DNA of 64,000 nt from Athripsodes cinereus (taxonomy: Eukaryota; Arthropoda; Insecta; Trichoptera; Leptoceridae): assembly GCA_947579605.1 (NCBI GenBank), contig OX388307.1, forward strand, positions 14,857,237 to 14,921,236, in the 5' to 3' direction. Below the pieces are notes generated by a model, which had not been told where the DNA came from, made no database searches, and saw only the letters and a program-made list of their open reading frames with translations. A program made the translations under genes and the position numbers. Of the stretch, positions 44,761 through 57,070 are shown one piece after another (within the stretch, counting starts at the first letter, position 1; every line of letters begins with the position of its first letter).

Positions 44761-47312
44761 CGTAAATACGGACTACGGAGCACTATTAGATTACAATTAC
44801 ACAATTATTCATATTGAATTAAAGTGAATTAGATACGTTGCTTGCACGCTTCTCATAATAAAATGTAATTCGATATGAAAATAAAGTATGCAACGTGATG
44901 ATGAAGATTCTAAATTAAAGTATTTACATGAATAACGTTTTCTATATAGTGGTAATTCTAACTGCACATCCTATTTTTATTGTTTGAATAAATTGTTATT
45001 TATCTTATACCAACATAGTATCTCTCAAGTGGGATAGTCAGCAAACCACGTTCAGATTTTTAATGAAACAAAGAAGGCAGCCTGTATATCCATTACATGA
45101 AGTTGGTTCACAGGCTAACCTCATTTTAAGAGATGCCGTGATGGTATAGAAAGGGACAGAGAGACGTGCTGAAGAAGAAAAACTTTCGCCTTCAAGAACT
45201 CCCGTACTTTCTTTGGTAGTCTGATATCCCCTTCAAGTAACCAACGATACTGCATAAAGAGGAAGACATTCGCACTCCCTTCCTTTTTTGCACCAAAATT
45301 TTTGGTGTGTGGTCGCTAAATCTAGAGTGCTCCCTCGGGGCAGCATTTCTTGCTTCAATGTGACATTAAATCATGTTTTTGCATGTGTGTGTCGTTATGG
45401 AGATACATATCTCCAGGTACGGCATGAGGTACATGGTAAGCGCTGTCATTTCTAAAAAAGGTGCTGATATGTACGAAGGCGTTTATGTTAGAGAAGATTT
45501 TTCATAAAGAGATTAAAATTGTTTTTACGTGTCAAACAAATCATGTTGTATTTCAGCTGATGAAATCAGTAACTAAACTATAATATTTCAAACAAAGTTT
45601 TACTTGGTTGTAAAACAGAAAACAAAATGTATTACGATAAAAAACGTAAATTGCGTTTTATTTCAAAATCCATATTGAATCATGGAAATGAAATGTTTTC
45701 ATTGGTAAATGATTATAATAATAAAACTAATATTAAATATGAGAATAAAATTGAACTATGTAATTTACATGATTTGTTTCCTATGAGGTCAATGTATTAG
45801 GTGAACAACATTTTACTAGTTAAGAAAGAAAAAAAACAATAAAATTATATTACTCGTAAACGAATAAAGGTGAAGAAATATCTGTGAGAGGGAGCATACA
45901 ACAAGATGAAAATTGAATATTATAATTAAATTACATGGAACACAATATATATAATATAATAAATATAAAGACTTACATGTGTTAATATATAATCTGGATT
46001 GTGTAGGTACCTACATGTATAATAGATCACGAAGCTCTGGGAAATATTGGTTGGAGTAAACAATAGCGATTCAAAATAGATTTAAACTATATAAAGTAGT
46101 ATAGTGCATTGCATCGAATTGTTCTTTATATTCATTGAGTAGGTACCTACATGTAGGTACAGGCGTACAGGTAAACATCAATACAAATATATTATGTAGA
46201 TATCAATACACTACATACAGTCTTCAATTAACTTTGTTATAAAAAAAATTAAATATTTTGATTAAATTAATAAAAGTACTTTCAGTATAAATTAGCAGCA
46301 AAGTTGCCGGATGAATAATGTTAAAATATTTCAAATAACGTAGTAAAAATTAAATATTATTTAAGTATAAGATTATATTCTAGTTTTTAGTAGAATGTGA
46401 ATGCACAATATCTTCACAGCAAAAATACACAGCGCGATTTACGCTTTTTATATTCGTCTATCGACAGTTTCATTGAAATTTAAATTTGATATTATTAGAA
46501 AATATTTTGTTGGATCTGTGTCGATTTTGTACACTTTCAGTAAAAAAATATTGATTTGACGATTTTTCTTTTTCTAAGAATATTTAAGATATTTATGAAA
46601 TACTTAGGTGTATTTCAAAAATATCTACTTAATTTTTTGAAAACCATGCATTTTGGAAAAAGGCTCTTGGAAGTCTTATATAACATCAGGCGAATTTTAG
46701 GATTTATAAACAATTGGCAATTCCTTGATGCGAAAAATCTTGGAGGTCGATTATTTTGAAAAATAATAATGCTCTGCAAAAGCTGTTCGGCCAATAGAAA
46801 AAGAGTAGGCACTTAGGTAATTACATATCCACTGGTATGAGAAATTTTGTTGAAGTGATGAACGAATTCCAAACGTTATTTTATAAAACTTTGTAATACT
46901 GTACTCGTCGTATTATTTGTTATACTTTTGTTATTATAATATGTGTTATAATAGTATATAGTGTAGTGTAGGTACATAGATATTGCATTGTTATTGTTAC
47001 TTTATAATATTTCACTACAAGGACAAATATTACTTGCGTAAGATACTGACTGTTAAGTACTTGCAATATATACTAAAATAGAAAATAGTAAGTACAGTAA
47101 GTTTAGTCTTTATTGCATTTACCTAGAAACGTAATAGTAAACCACAATACTATCATTAGATAAAACTATGAGTACCTAACCTACATCTACACCTACATTT
47201 AGTTCACATTTGGAAATTTTAGCTCGCTAAGAAGCTAACCACTAATTACAAAATTAATATAATAATTATCTGACTGGCTGGTAAATACATCGACAAAATA
47301 TTAGGTAGATGT
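44761..47312. other. Intergenic, no gene seen
   Basis: 45005-45155 has decayed family C pieces in both orientations (agtgggatagtcagcaaacc; gatgccgtgatggtatag). About 45170-45330 has a short less AT-rich minus-strand stretch with coding-like character that I could not place. The rest is AT-rich. Confidence 0.4.
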
Positions 47313-47365
47313 AGATACACAGAGTCCTGTAAAATAATATATATTTTACAGTACTCTGTGTATCT
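47313..47365. repeat. Hairpin, about 23-bp stem
   Basis: agatacacagagt and cctgtaaaata pair with tattttacag and tactctgtgtatct across a 6-base loop; one bulge. Confidence 0.7.
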
Positions 47366-47644
47366 GCTAAGGTGTGTAATTTGAATCGCCCAAGTACACA
47401 ATTTAATTTGAAATATTTCGCGTTCTTCTCAATTTTGTTAAAGAGTATTTGGGACTGATCTGAAAAAATAAACTAATTTAATTAGTAATTATTTTAAACA
47501 ACTACTTTTTTGTCTATATATATCAGCATTTTGAGGTCTCGTGAATTCGGAGCCCCTTTCGGTAAAGAAGGAACTGTATTCCTACGCCCTAATATCATTA
47601 CTATAGTAACAATGGCATAAAAAATAATATAAATGGATATGTAA

Positions 47645-47848
47645 TTACCTGTGGCCTCCTGCATGCCGTAATGGAGGGTATGACCGTGGGGACAAACTCT
47701 AGGGGACGCCCACGCCGAGAGTACCTGGAGGACCTGTTGGTGGACATGCGCTGCTCATCATATGCAGAATTCAAAAGAACCGCACAAGACAGGGAAGAGT
47801 GGAGGAGAAGAATTAAAGAGATAATTGCTGCAAACCAATCCCAGGATT
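47645..47848 (+). pseudogene. LINE C-terminal fragment with GA-repeat tail
   Basis: The plus-strand frame reads VMEGMTVGTNSRGRPRREYL and KRTAQDREEWRRRIKEIIAA up to a stop at 47848. An AG microsatellite follows at 47853-47867. It is related to 11811-12023. It is 5'-truncated; no target duplication recognised. Confidence 0.75.
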
Positions 47849-47869
47849 GAAACCAGAGAGAGAGAGAGT

Positions 47870-49559
47870 AACAATACACAGTAAAGGGAGTATTTTAGAC
47901 TACCGTTAATCTAATTTACATATGTATTCTTTTAAAACAATTACAGCATAAATTTTTAATACTTTTAAAAAGAAAAAATACACTACAATGATTGTTTGGT
48001 ACAAAACTCATACCTACATTATTAACCAAATGGACTAATTTGCCTTTACAAAATACTAATATATGTTGAAATAATAGTTTACAAAATCTTAAGTCGATTG
48101 TTCGCTGTCTATTATGACAGTTACATTATTATTATTATACTTAGATTGTGAAGTGCAGTGGGAATTATAAGTATAATGTTAAACACCGCAATATTAAGTG
48201 CATGTATTTTTATTTAATTTACGGTGATTAACATAATGCAACGCACCAAATCAATATCCTTAATTAAGGCACTCTATATTTAGTCATGTGGGGAAAGATG
48301 TTTAGAAATTTGAAAAAAGGCAAATTTTTAAAATAACCAAACAAGGAAAATATATTTTAGAATATTTGTCATAAATAAATCAATCAAAATTTCGTTATAT
48401 GAATATCGAAGTTACAAATCTTTCAGTATATCCGAGAGACGTTTTTCGATTTATCAGATCTCGTTTCGACTTCTCAGTCGAAAGACGTCGCTATTCCGAT
48501 GTATAATCTGTAGTAGAAAGACACACTTATTTCAATTTACCTAATTATGGAATTCTACTACGTGTACACTTCCACAATTAATAAATTTACGCAATCTTCC
48601 TGGGAATGAGCCCACATAAATAATCTAGTATTATAGATCTATAAAGTATCTGCTGAAAAGGCTTTTAACCGGTTGATTTAAAAAAAATCGTGCGATTCTA
48701 ATATGAAATATATTTATTGTAGGTACCTCACGTCTTTCACATCATTCTAACGAGCTGCTGTCGAAGACATGCATTTCAATCAATCATTTAACAAAGAGTA
48801 TAGATGGATAATGAGATTCATAAGTATCTGCAAGAATATGAGAGAAATTTAAAGAAAGGGAAATACAATACAGAAGTAGTTACTGCTTTGTGTGTTTTTA
48901 TTGTGATAAGTCGTTCCATGATTCATGAACTTGATGCAATGCAACATAATATACAATAGTTATATGAATTGGTTATAGATATTTGCAGTAAATAATAATA
49001 ATTCTCAGAGTAAAAGTGATTTGACAAGATCATTAACATCAAGTATAGGTACAATAATACTGCACAAATAGTTCGTATTCATTGTACATACTTAATATAT
49101 TGTATTCTACTGGTCCACGTGTCTACTAAGTATTTGGAGATGGAAGTGAATGAACTTTACAGTCAGATCAATTCCTTATAGGTACATATTATAAGTATTT
49201 TGCAACAAACCTAGTCGTTCTTGTTTGTTAACATAATTATTAAGTGTGTACTTTTCCTCTCTTTTGTTTCGCTTTTAGGATGAAACGTGCAGTTCAACAA
49301 GTTGACCTCATCATGGCAACTGTTGTATATGTATATGTACAAGACTATGCGTTATTTCAAAGTTGATATGTTGATGTTCTAGATGGGACCTTTTAACTTC
49401 ACTATTTTAATAATTTTTAGTCAATTTGTGGATTCTCAATGTATCCTAGTTTTTCATTTGCAATACTATTAAATTACTAACATTTTTTAAATTACCTATG
49501 TTGGCCAATAATGGTAACAAATTTGAAGTAATTATAAAGGTGTGATAATTTTGTTGATG
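47870..49559. other. Intergenic, no gene seen
   Basis: AT-rich. It holds a decayed family B copy at about 48425-48570. Confidence 0.4.
48425..48570. repeat. Family B foldback element, diverged copy
   Basis: ccgagagacgtttttcgatt, cagtcgaaagacgtcgctat and ttatggaattctactacgtg recall the family B core and terminus. Confidence 0.5.
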
Positions 49560-49708
49560 TTTTTCGGATTTGCCATGCTTGGTTTTGTTGTGTCAGCGTT
49601 TCGGTGCACATACTGATGGCGCAATCTTCAGAATATGAATGAAGTTGGCGTTAGGGTGTGCATCGAAATGCCGACACAACAAAAGCAGACATGGCAAACC
49701 AGAAAAAC
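49560..49708. mobile_element. Head-to-head pair of Penelope-like termini
   Basis: Two arms of about 50 bp are inverted (gccatgcttggttttgttgt against acaacaaaagcagacatggc). On the minus strand the left arm reads CTGAAGA, then a 5-bp stem, then CGAAAC and GCTGACAC. That resembles the CUGANGA...GAAA core of the hammerhead ribozymes in Penelope-like elements. The right arm is a diverged copy. No coding region remains. Confidence 0.45.
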
Positions 49709-52700
49709 AACAACCAAATAGAGACGATCGCCATGAAAAACCTTCAATCCACTATGTGTGATAATTCCTAAATTTCTCTTTAAGAAAATTTTGAGCGACA
49801 TTCATTCAACATGGGCTTTATAATAAATATCAATACTTGTGACTGATACCTTATAGAATAAAATAAACAATTAAAAATAGCAGTACCGTGTGACAATATA
49901 AAATGTTCACAAAAAATGCATTGTGTGAATACATTACATTTAAAATTAATATTTACTCAGTGAAATTATTTATATTATATTAGTTTGTTGTGAAAACTTT
50001 CTCCTATACATGTTAATGTAACTATTATATATTGCGACTTAAATATATACTTAACACTTTTATTAGACTCAAATTGAACTCCTTGACATGTGGTAGGATA
50101 ATTTAGATTATACAGATATCTACATGAATATACTACATATAATTATAGGTACCTATTTAATATTATAAAAGTAGGTTCATTATTATTTCTTCACATGCAG
50201 GCTGCTGCCTCATGGATACATTATAATGTACTCACTTGTTTTTACATAGGAGTTATGTTACCTTGAGTTTTGTAATGACTTAGTTATTACTCAATATTCA
50301 GATTCTTAGGTAAGGTAAGGTTAGGTTATCAACAGGTTATAGGTAAGTAAAATTACAATATATAGGTACTTACCTACATAACAACACTTATTCAAGTACC
50401 TACATCATAAATTAATAATATATTTATGGTTGCAATGTATTGAAAGCTACATATTTTATACAATGTGCATGGTATCACATATCTATATAACATAATGTAG
50501 GTGCTTACCTAATAAATGTACAAGGCGAAGAGTCATGATACCTAGTATAACGTTAGGTACTTTTATTATTACAAATGACATTGATTATTTATATTTTGTT
50601 TGGGCTACAAAAAAAAAGTGAGGAATTTTTATTCCGTTACTTTTTTGTGTACTTATAAAATTTTCCATTTTGGATGGATTCAAACTAATAAACTTTTTAA
50701 ATCACATACCTACAATCACATGAAGGAAGCAATATATTTTTTATAGTTATCTTTTTGAGAAATTGAAAGAGTTGCGTTGGTTTTATGTACCTATGGTAAA
50801 AGATAAATCAAAATTATCGAAATTTTCGAAAAGTTATGGAACTGGAGACTTGATGTATAGATATTAGATACCTACAAATTATTTGACAACTGACTCAAAT
50901 AAGCAACATTTGTAATTAATGTCATTTGATAGTCAAAATGCTGCTCTGTATTTGAATTAAAATCATAATATAAATCAAAATCTACAAATATTTTAGTAAA
51001 ACTATATAAAATAATACCTACTGGTCTGTGGGCGTATCGACATAATATTTTGATCATTGTATTTCTGATAACGTTTATTGTTATTGTTTTACTACATCTC
51101 AGTGGGAGAAGTTGTTTGTTAGATGTAGGTATCAGGTAATTACCTATATGTACTTTCGATTAAGAAGTTGTTGATGTCAAGTGTATCTATTGTGTACCTA
51201 CATACATAATAGTAATATCAATTTGAAAAGCATTACAAAGTGACACGATTTACAATAATTAGATCAATGTTATGTTATTGTAGATATTACAAACGATGAT
51301 AATATAATGATGTGGTAAATGTTTCTAAAAGTAGGTATATATCAGTCACCTGCCTTGGTTCAATATTATTGTATCTTATATGTATTAATCTCCACATACC
51401 TACTATTTACACATTAGTTATGATTCATTTATCTGTGTCAACTAGGGTGTGTTTCTTGTACAGGTAGGTATGTGCCTCTGTATAAACTTATATGTAACAC
51501 CTTAAATGAATCAACAATTAATGATAGACATACAGTCGTATTTACTGCTAATTAATTCCAGCTCCAGATACCGATATAAAGTTTATTGAATATTATCGAG
51601 CTATACGATCACATAGAGAAGAATGAAATTCTTTGTCAATTATAAGGTACAGTATGTTTTGTTAGAAAATAACATCTTGTGCCTGTGGTTAGTGTCGGAA
51701 CATGTGTGGGATCAGAGTTCAACAGCCAATTGACTTTGCATAATTTACCTAGTCTATTAAGTCTTTACCTTTACATTATACCTATAGATGGAATATCCCG
51801 ATACCATCTTCACCTTAATTTGTGTAACAATAGCTTGAATATTTGTTATGTTTTGTTTAGAGAGTTTTGAAATGGAGATAAAAGCATCTTAGCATCATCC
51901 ACTAAAATAATTATAAAATATGCATTTTTTTTTAAATATTATGTATACGTAAACAGGTATAACAAAACTTTAAACATTACCTATTTTTTGCAAACTTGAA
52001 GATTGACGAAGCGTTTTGTTGTAATATAAATTACGATTTGACAGTGATAATGGAAACCCAATGAAAAAATCACTTCTATAAGAACTCAATTTCACAGGAC
52101 ATGAATTTTCTTGTAGCGAACAATAATAATACGATATATTATAGTGATAATATAAAAATAGACAAGATTTTAATTCACTTTTTGTGTGTGTATTTTAAAG
52201 GACTGCACTGTATCAACGTTGTTGATTGCTATGTATTCTAATGAGTTTTGTTTTATGTATACCAAAGTATCGATGCGTAGTTAATATTTCCACGTGAGCT
52301 GTTTGCAAACGAATTCCTTTATACTATTATAATTCCCACGAACTATAATAAATAATTTGAAATAATGTCCTTGGAGTGGGCACTTTATAATTATATGAAA
52401 ACATACCTAATATGTTCAATATTCATATTATATGAAACTCTATACATACCTAACTTAAGTTGAATATTTTATTACTATAAACTTAATGTAATATGTATAA
52501 GTATAACATAAATCTAACCTTGTAGTGATTAATAAAACAGATACCAGCAACTAATTCATAACATACATAACCTTACACAGACTTTTCTGTGATATCATAT
52601 GTAGTTTCCATGCTAATGCATATAATGGGTATGTTTTGTTGGTTTTTCTTTGATAATTTAACAATACGTGTCGTACCGACCATGTGTATGTGTAACATAA

Positions 52701-55700
52701 CATAATATATAAGAAATACATAAATTTTAAATCAATAGCTTTTAATGATTTAATATTTTGTGTTATTCAAATAATCGTGATCCTGTTGGTGCTTAGTTTG
52801 GTGTGTTTGATACAATAAATACTTTGATGTATGACATTACCATACATAATATATTTTCATACAATGTCTTATACATAATATAGGGGCTGTGTGTAAGGTG
52901 ATATTATTAACACAATTCATAGAAGGCTGCACGTTTGTCCACTTTAATTAAAATATTATCAGTATGTTATATTTACAAATAAATTGGGTACAAAATAGTA
53001 TTGCTAGAAGTTTTTTGATACAATAATCAAGCACCCGTTTATCTAGTGTGACCTCGTCTGACCTGACGCACCAAGAGGCGATATCGATTTGTCGATAACG
53101 CCTAACTAGTTTGCTTTTATTACTTTGTACATAATTATTATTAAACACCCGATACAACATATGATTATTTTGCACACAGCCGATACCAGAAGACCGTTAA
53201 AAGCCGTTGTGGAAAAATAATATTATCATAATGATAACCTTCGTGACTCAAATTAACATAATTGTAGAGAGAAAAATGTGAACTTTCCTTATAATGGTAT
53301 GTCGGTAGGTATAATTTCTTAAAAACAGGATTGCTGATAAAGTATACCTATGCATTTCTGGGAAAAAAGTTTATGTATAAAACTTACATAATAGTAAAAT
53401 ATCAAAGAATATACCTACGTTCAAACCAAATTTAAAAAAAGTTCACCAAAATGTAAATTGACTGGGAAATGGATAATATCTACAAAAGTGTTCAATATTT
53501 CTTCTATGGAGTTATCAAATATAAGTATGGATATACCTATAAGTTTTTCTACAGAAACATAAATAATCGTGTATCGTAATTGGTAGTTTATGCAAAATTT
53601 ACAACGAATGTATAATAAAAAAATAAATTATATTGATGAGGACAACGATCTGAGCAACGCAATATAAAAAATATTTTTGATTAGATATAAATTTTACACC
53701 AAATTTTTAAATAGATACAAATGAAATTATTAATTATATTACAATATGGATTCTTAAGCGTTTGCTAATAATTTAAACAGAAACGAACTATAGGTACTAA
53801 TATAATATTGAATTTAATATTATGATCGATATATTATTGGTCTCTATTCTGATCAATAAAAATACAAATTGTGGTTCGTTAAGCAAATTACGTACGGAGA
53901 TAAGTGTATACAATCACTGACCACACCATGACCTAATCAAATATAACGTAGATCATTCATTATTCGTTGTAAAGCTATGGATCATAGATCCAACAACGAG
54001 AGGTAATATACAAATTGACAGCATGAACATACTACAAACATTATTATTGTGCAGTAAATAGGTTGGTAGATAGATGCAAACTATGGATACGATTAGCTGA
54101 AGGTATACATAAATAAGTATTATCACTTTTGCATAGCTGAGGAGCTCGGGATATATATAAGGATATTATTATTTATCCACAATATATTTACATAGATATG
54201 TATCAATCATTAAGTTTACATCTACTATGTATGAGTCTATACCTAATAACTTTGCTGATAATATATCCATTGCGCATTTGTGTAATTTTCTTAACGAGGG
54301 ACTTGCTTGTCTCTTAATGAGTAGACACTAGAACCAAACTAGTAAGTAGGTATATAAAATATATGTCGCAGGTAAATGATGAAAATCGGGATTTGATCAA
54401 ATTCCCACGGGAGATGATCAATTCACGGACAATTTTAGAATGACAACACTATGGGTGATTTCCCTAAAAAGATTTGGTTTTAATGGTTGAAAGCGACTTA
54501 GAGCTAATGATGACGTATGTAAATGAAAATTGTAGGAATGATGGATTAAGAAAATATGGAAAAAGACAAAAATCATGATATTTGAGATAACATTTATGAA
54601 TAACTCCAAAATAGGAAAGAAAAACAGAAATGATAACAAACTGTATGTTATTGTATAGTATACTGAATTGCTATATATATTCCTGAAACGTTTAGACATA
54701 ATTCGATATTAAAAACAACAAAATTATAATTTACACTGTAATAAGTATATACAGCTATGTAAGGTCGTTGACATGTAATCAAAGTGAGTCAATTAATATT
54801 TGGTCTATATTCTATGAAGGTCAGTATCTATTTACTTACTCTATATATAAATGAAACCCCACAACTCTCACTTCCAGCATTCGACTAATAGGTGTTTGTG
54901 TCCATATGTATGTTTATTTATCGGCATAATATGTTCTTTATTTGAATCGTCATTAAATTATTGGGTGTGCGAGTACATACCTACCTTATAAGAATCCAAA
55001 GGATTATCAATTTTTGTGAAATCAAATCTTTAAATGTATAATGTTGAGTGAAATATCATGTTTCATGCAATATTAAATGAAAACATTGTACAATTTTTTT
55101 TATGAACTGGGTTAAAATTACTTAAGCAACAAAAACAATAATTTATCAACTCTAATACCGTCGTAATGTACTCAAAATACTATATTTAACAATAATATAA
55201 TAAAGTTTTATACCTAAGTGGTTAACAATGATTAAATTTTGCACATCCTTTATTAGATGCGGACATAAGCTTTTTTAGTTATCTCAAGCTCTACTAACTA
55301 ATAAGCCTTCTTCCTTGAGCGCAATGAAATTCATCACCATCGTTATATCAAGCAAATGTTATATATTTATCTAAAAACTGTGAAAATTAACACAAATATA
55401 AATTATACATACCTGCGTTAAATAAAGATAAAAAAAATCGTGTGTAAATTAGCAGAGTGGATAATTTATGTTCTGTGCAATCTTCCTGCTTCTAATACTG
55501 CCTATTGTTACATAATCTAGACTTGACATACTATCTTTTGTTACAAACTTTAATATTATATTTTAAGGTAATAATATAATATGTTAATATGCATGCTAAG
55601 TATGTAATGTATGTGTACGTATCTTATTCTTTTGTCATCGGAGGTGTATGACCTTTCATACTCGTACAAAACGTTTTTGTTATAACATAAAGTCGCAGTA

Positions 55701-56816
55701 AGCCTTGTCTAGTATATTGTTGCGTACATAACAATAATTTTAAATAACGGAAAGGAATGAAATAACAGGTGTAGTATCTATATTAAGGAAAAGTACTCTG
55801 TAACATAAAATAATGAGTAATTATTCAATACTATTCCATTGTTAAAAGCAATCCACTCGTTTACGAGTAATTAACGAAACATGTAAGTACCTACCTATTA
55901 GACAAAAGTAATCGAATTGGGTTAAATGCAGTCAAAATAAATAAGTAAAACAAGGAACATTTTATAACAAATGCAGATATTAAACTTATAATTATTTTCC
56001 ATTTGTATATTATTAGGCACTTGCTAAATTATGTTTGCCATGTTCTCATGCTAATATGCATGTGTAGGCAGGTACTTTTGTAATATGTTTTGCTCTATAT
56101 ATTGTTAATTTTATTCTTTTTTTTTTCATTTCAAAAGCTTTTATAGCCGTTCATTGTATAAATAAATAAATAAATACATAATTGGCTTTATCTCTCTTTA
56201 AATAATATCACATTATCTTTCTCACGAAAGGTGGTCAGTAGATTTATTGTTTTTATATTTGTAGGTATTTCTCGATTATATAATAGGAAAGTGGAGTAGG
56301 TATGTAATATTGAAAAAAATATTAATTAGGCTATATTTAAGTATTATACAATATATTGGACACAGGACACAATATCAAATGAATTATAATATAAATTTGC
56401 CGTCTCTAATATCATTCACAGGTGAGCGCTGGTGTATCCTTTTTATTCACCTAGCGTGACAAAGGTGTATGATAATTGTTATATGTACGATTTCCTTTAG
56501 CACTTTTTATGGAAGTAATAAAGATTACGTAGACGGAATACTAAATCAAGCCAAATGAAAAATAACCGACTCCTTTGATTCGATGCCATACTATGAAACA
56601 ACAGAAAACTTGTCCAACTAAGTGTAGTCTTAGGTATATAAAATAATAATACACAACACCTCCTAAATGTCTGAATAGTATACCAAACAGACATGCACAA
56701 GCAGGTGCCTGATGTTTTATTTTAATAAATTTATAAATATTACGCATAATAATTAATATATATTAATTATTATTAATGGATACCTTTATTTTTTAGCTGG
56801 AATATGCATGCGATTA
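49709..56816. other. Intergenic, 7.1 kb, no gene seen
   Basis: Very AT-rich, with many TAGGTA/TACCTA motifs and only chance ORFs. Near 54848, tctatatataaatgaaaccc looks like a Helitron 5' end without a matching 3' end. Nothing else could be supported. Confidence 0.4.
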
Positions 56817-57070
56817 TCTATATAAATAAAAATGAGTTGACCATGTATGTTCCCCCATAACTTGAGAACGGCTGAACCAAATTAGCCGACTCTTTTTTGT
56901 TGTGTTTGTAATTATCAGGAGACGGTCGGAAAAATCCAACGGAAAAGTCGGAAAATTGGATTGTATATTTGTATGAAAGTGACGTTTATAAGACAGTTCC
57001 GCTGTCACGTGTTGCCAGAACGAAAAATTTTATGAAATTCACTTTGGCGACGCCGGGTAGGAACATCTAG
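56817..57070 (+). mobile_element. Non-autonomous Helitron, 254 bp
   Basis: It starts TCTATATAAATAAAAATGAG and ends CATCTAG. The TC start and CTAG end lie between host A (56816) and T (57071), as Helitrons insert between A and T. A short hairpin (GGCGACGCC) lies about 20 bases before the 3' end. The interior phrase aacttgagaacggctgaacc is common in arthropod Helitrons. No Rep/helicase gene. Confidence 0.8.
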
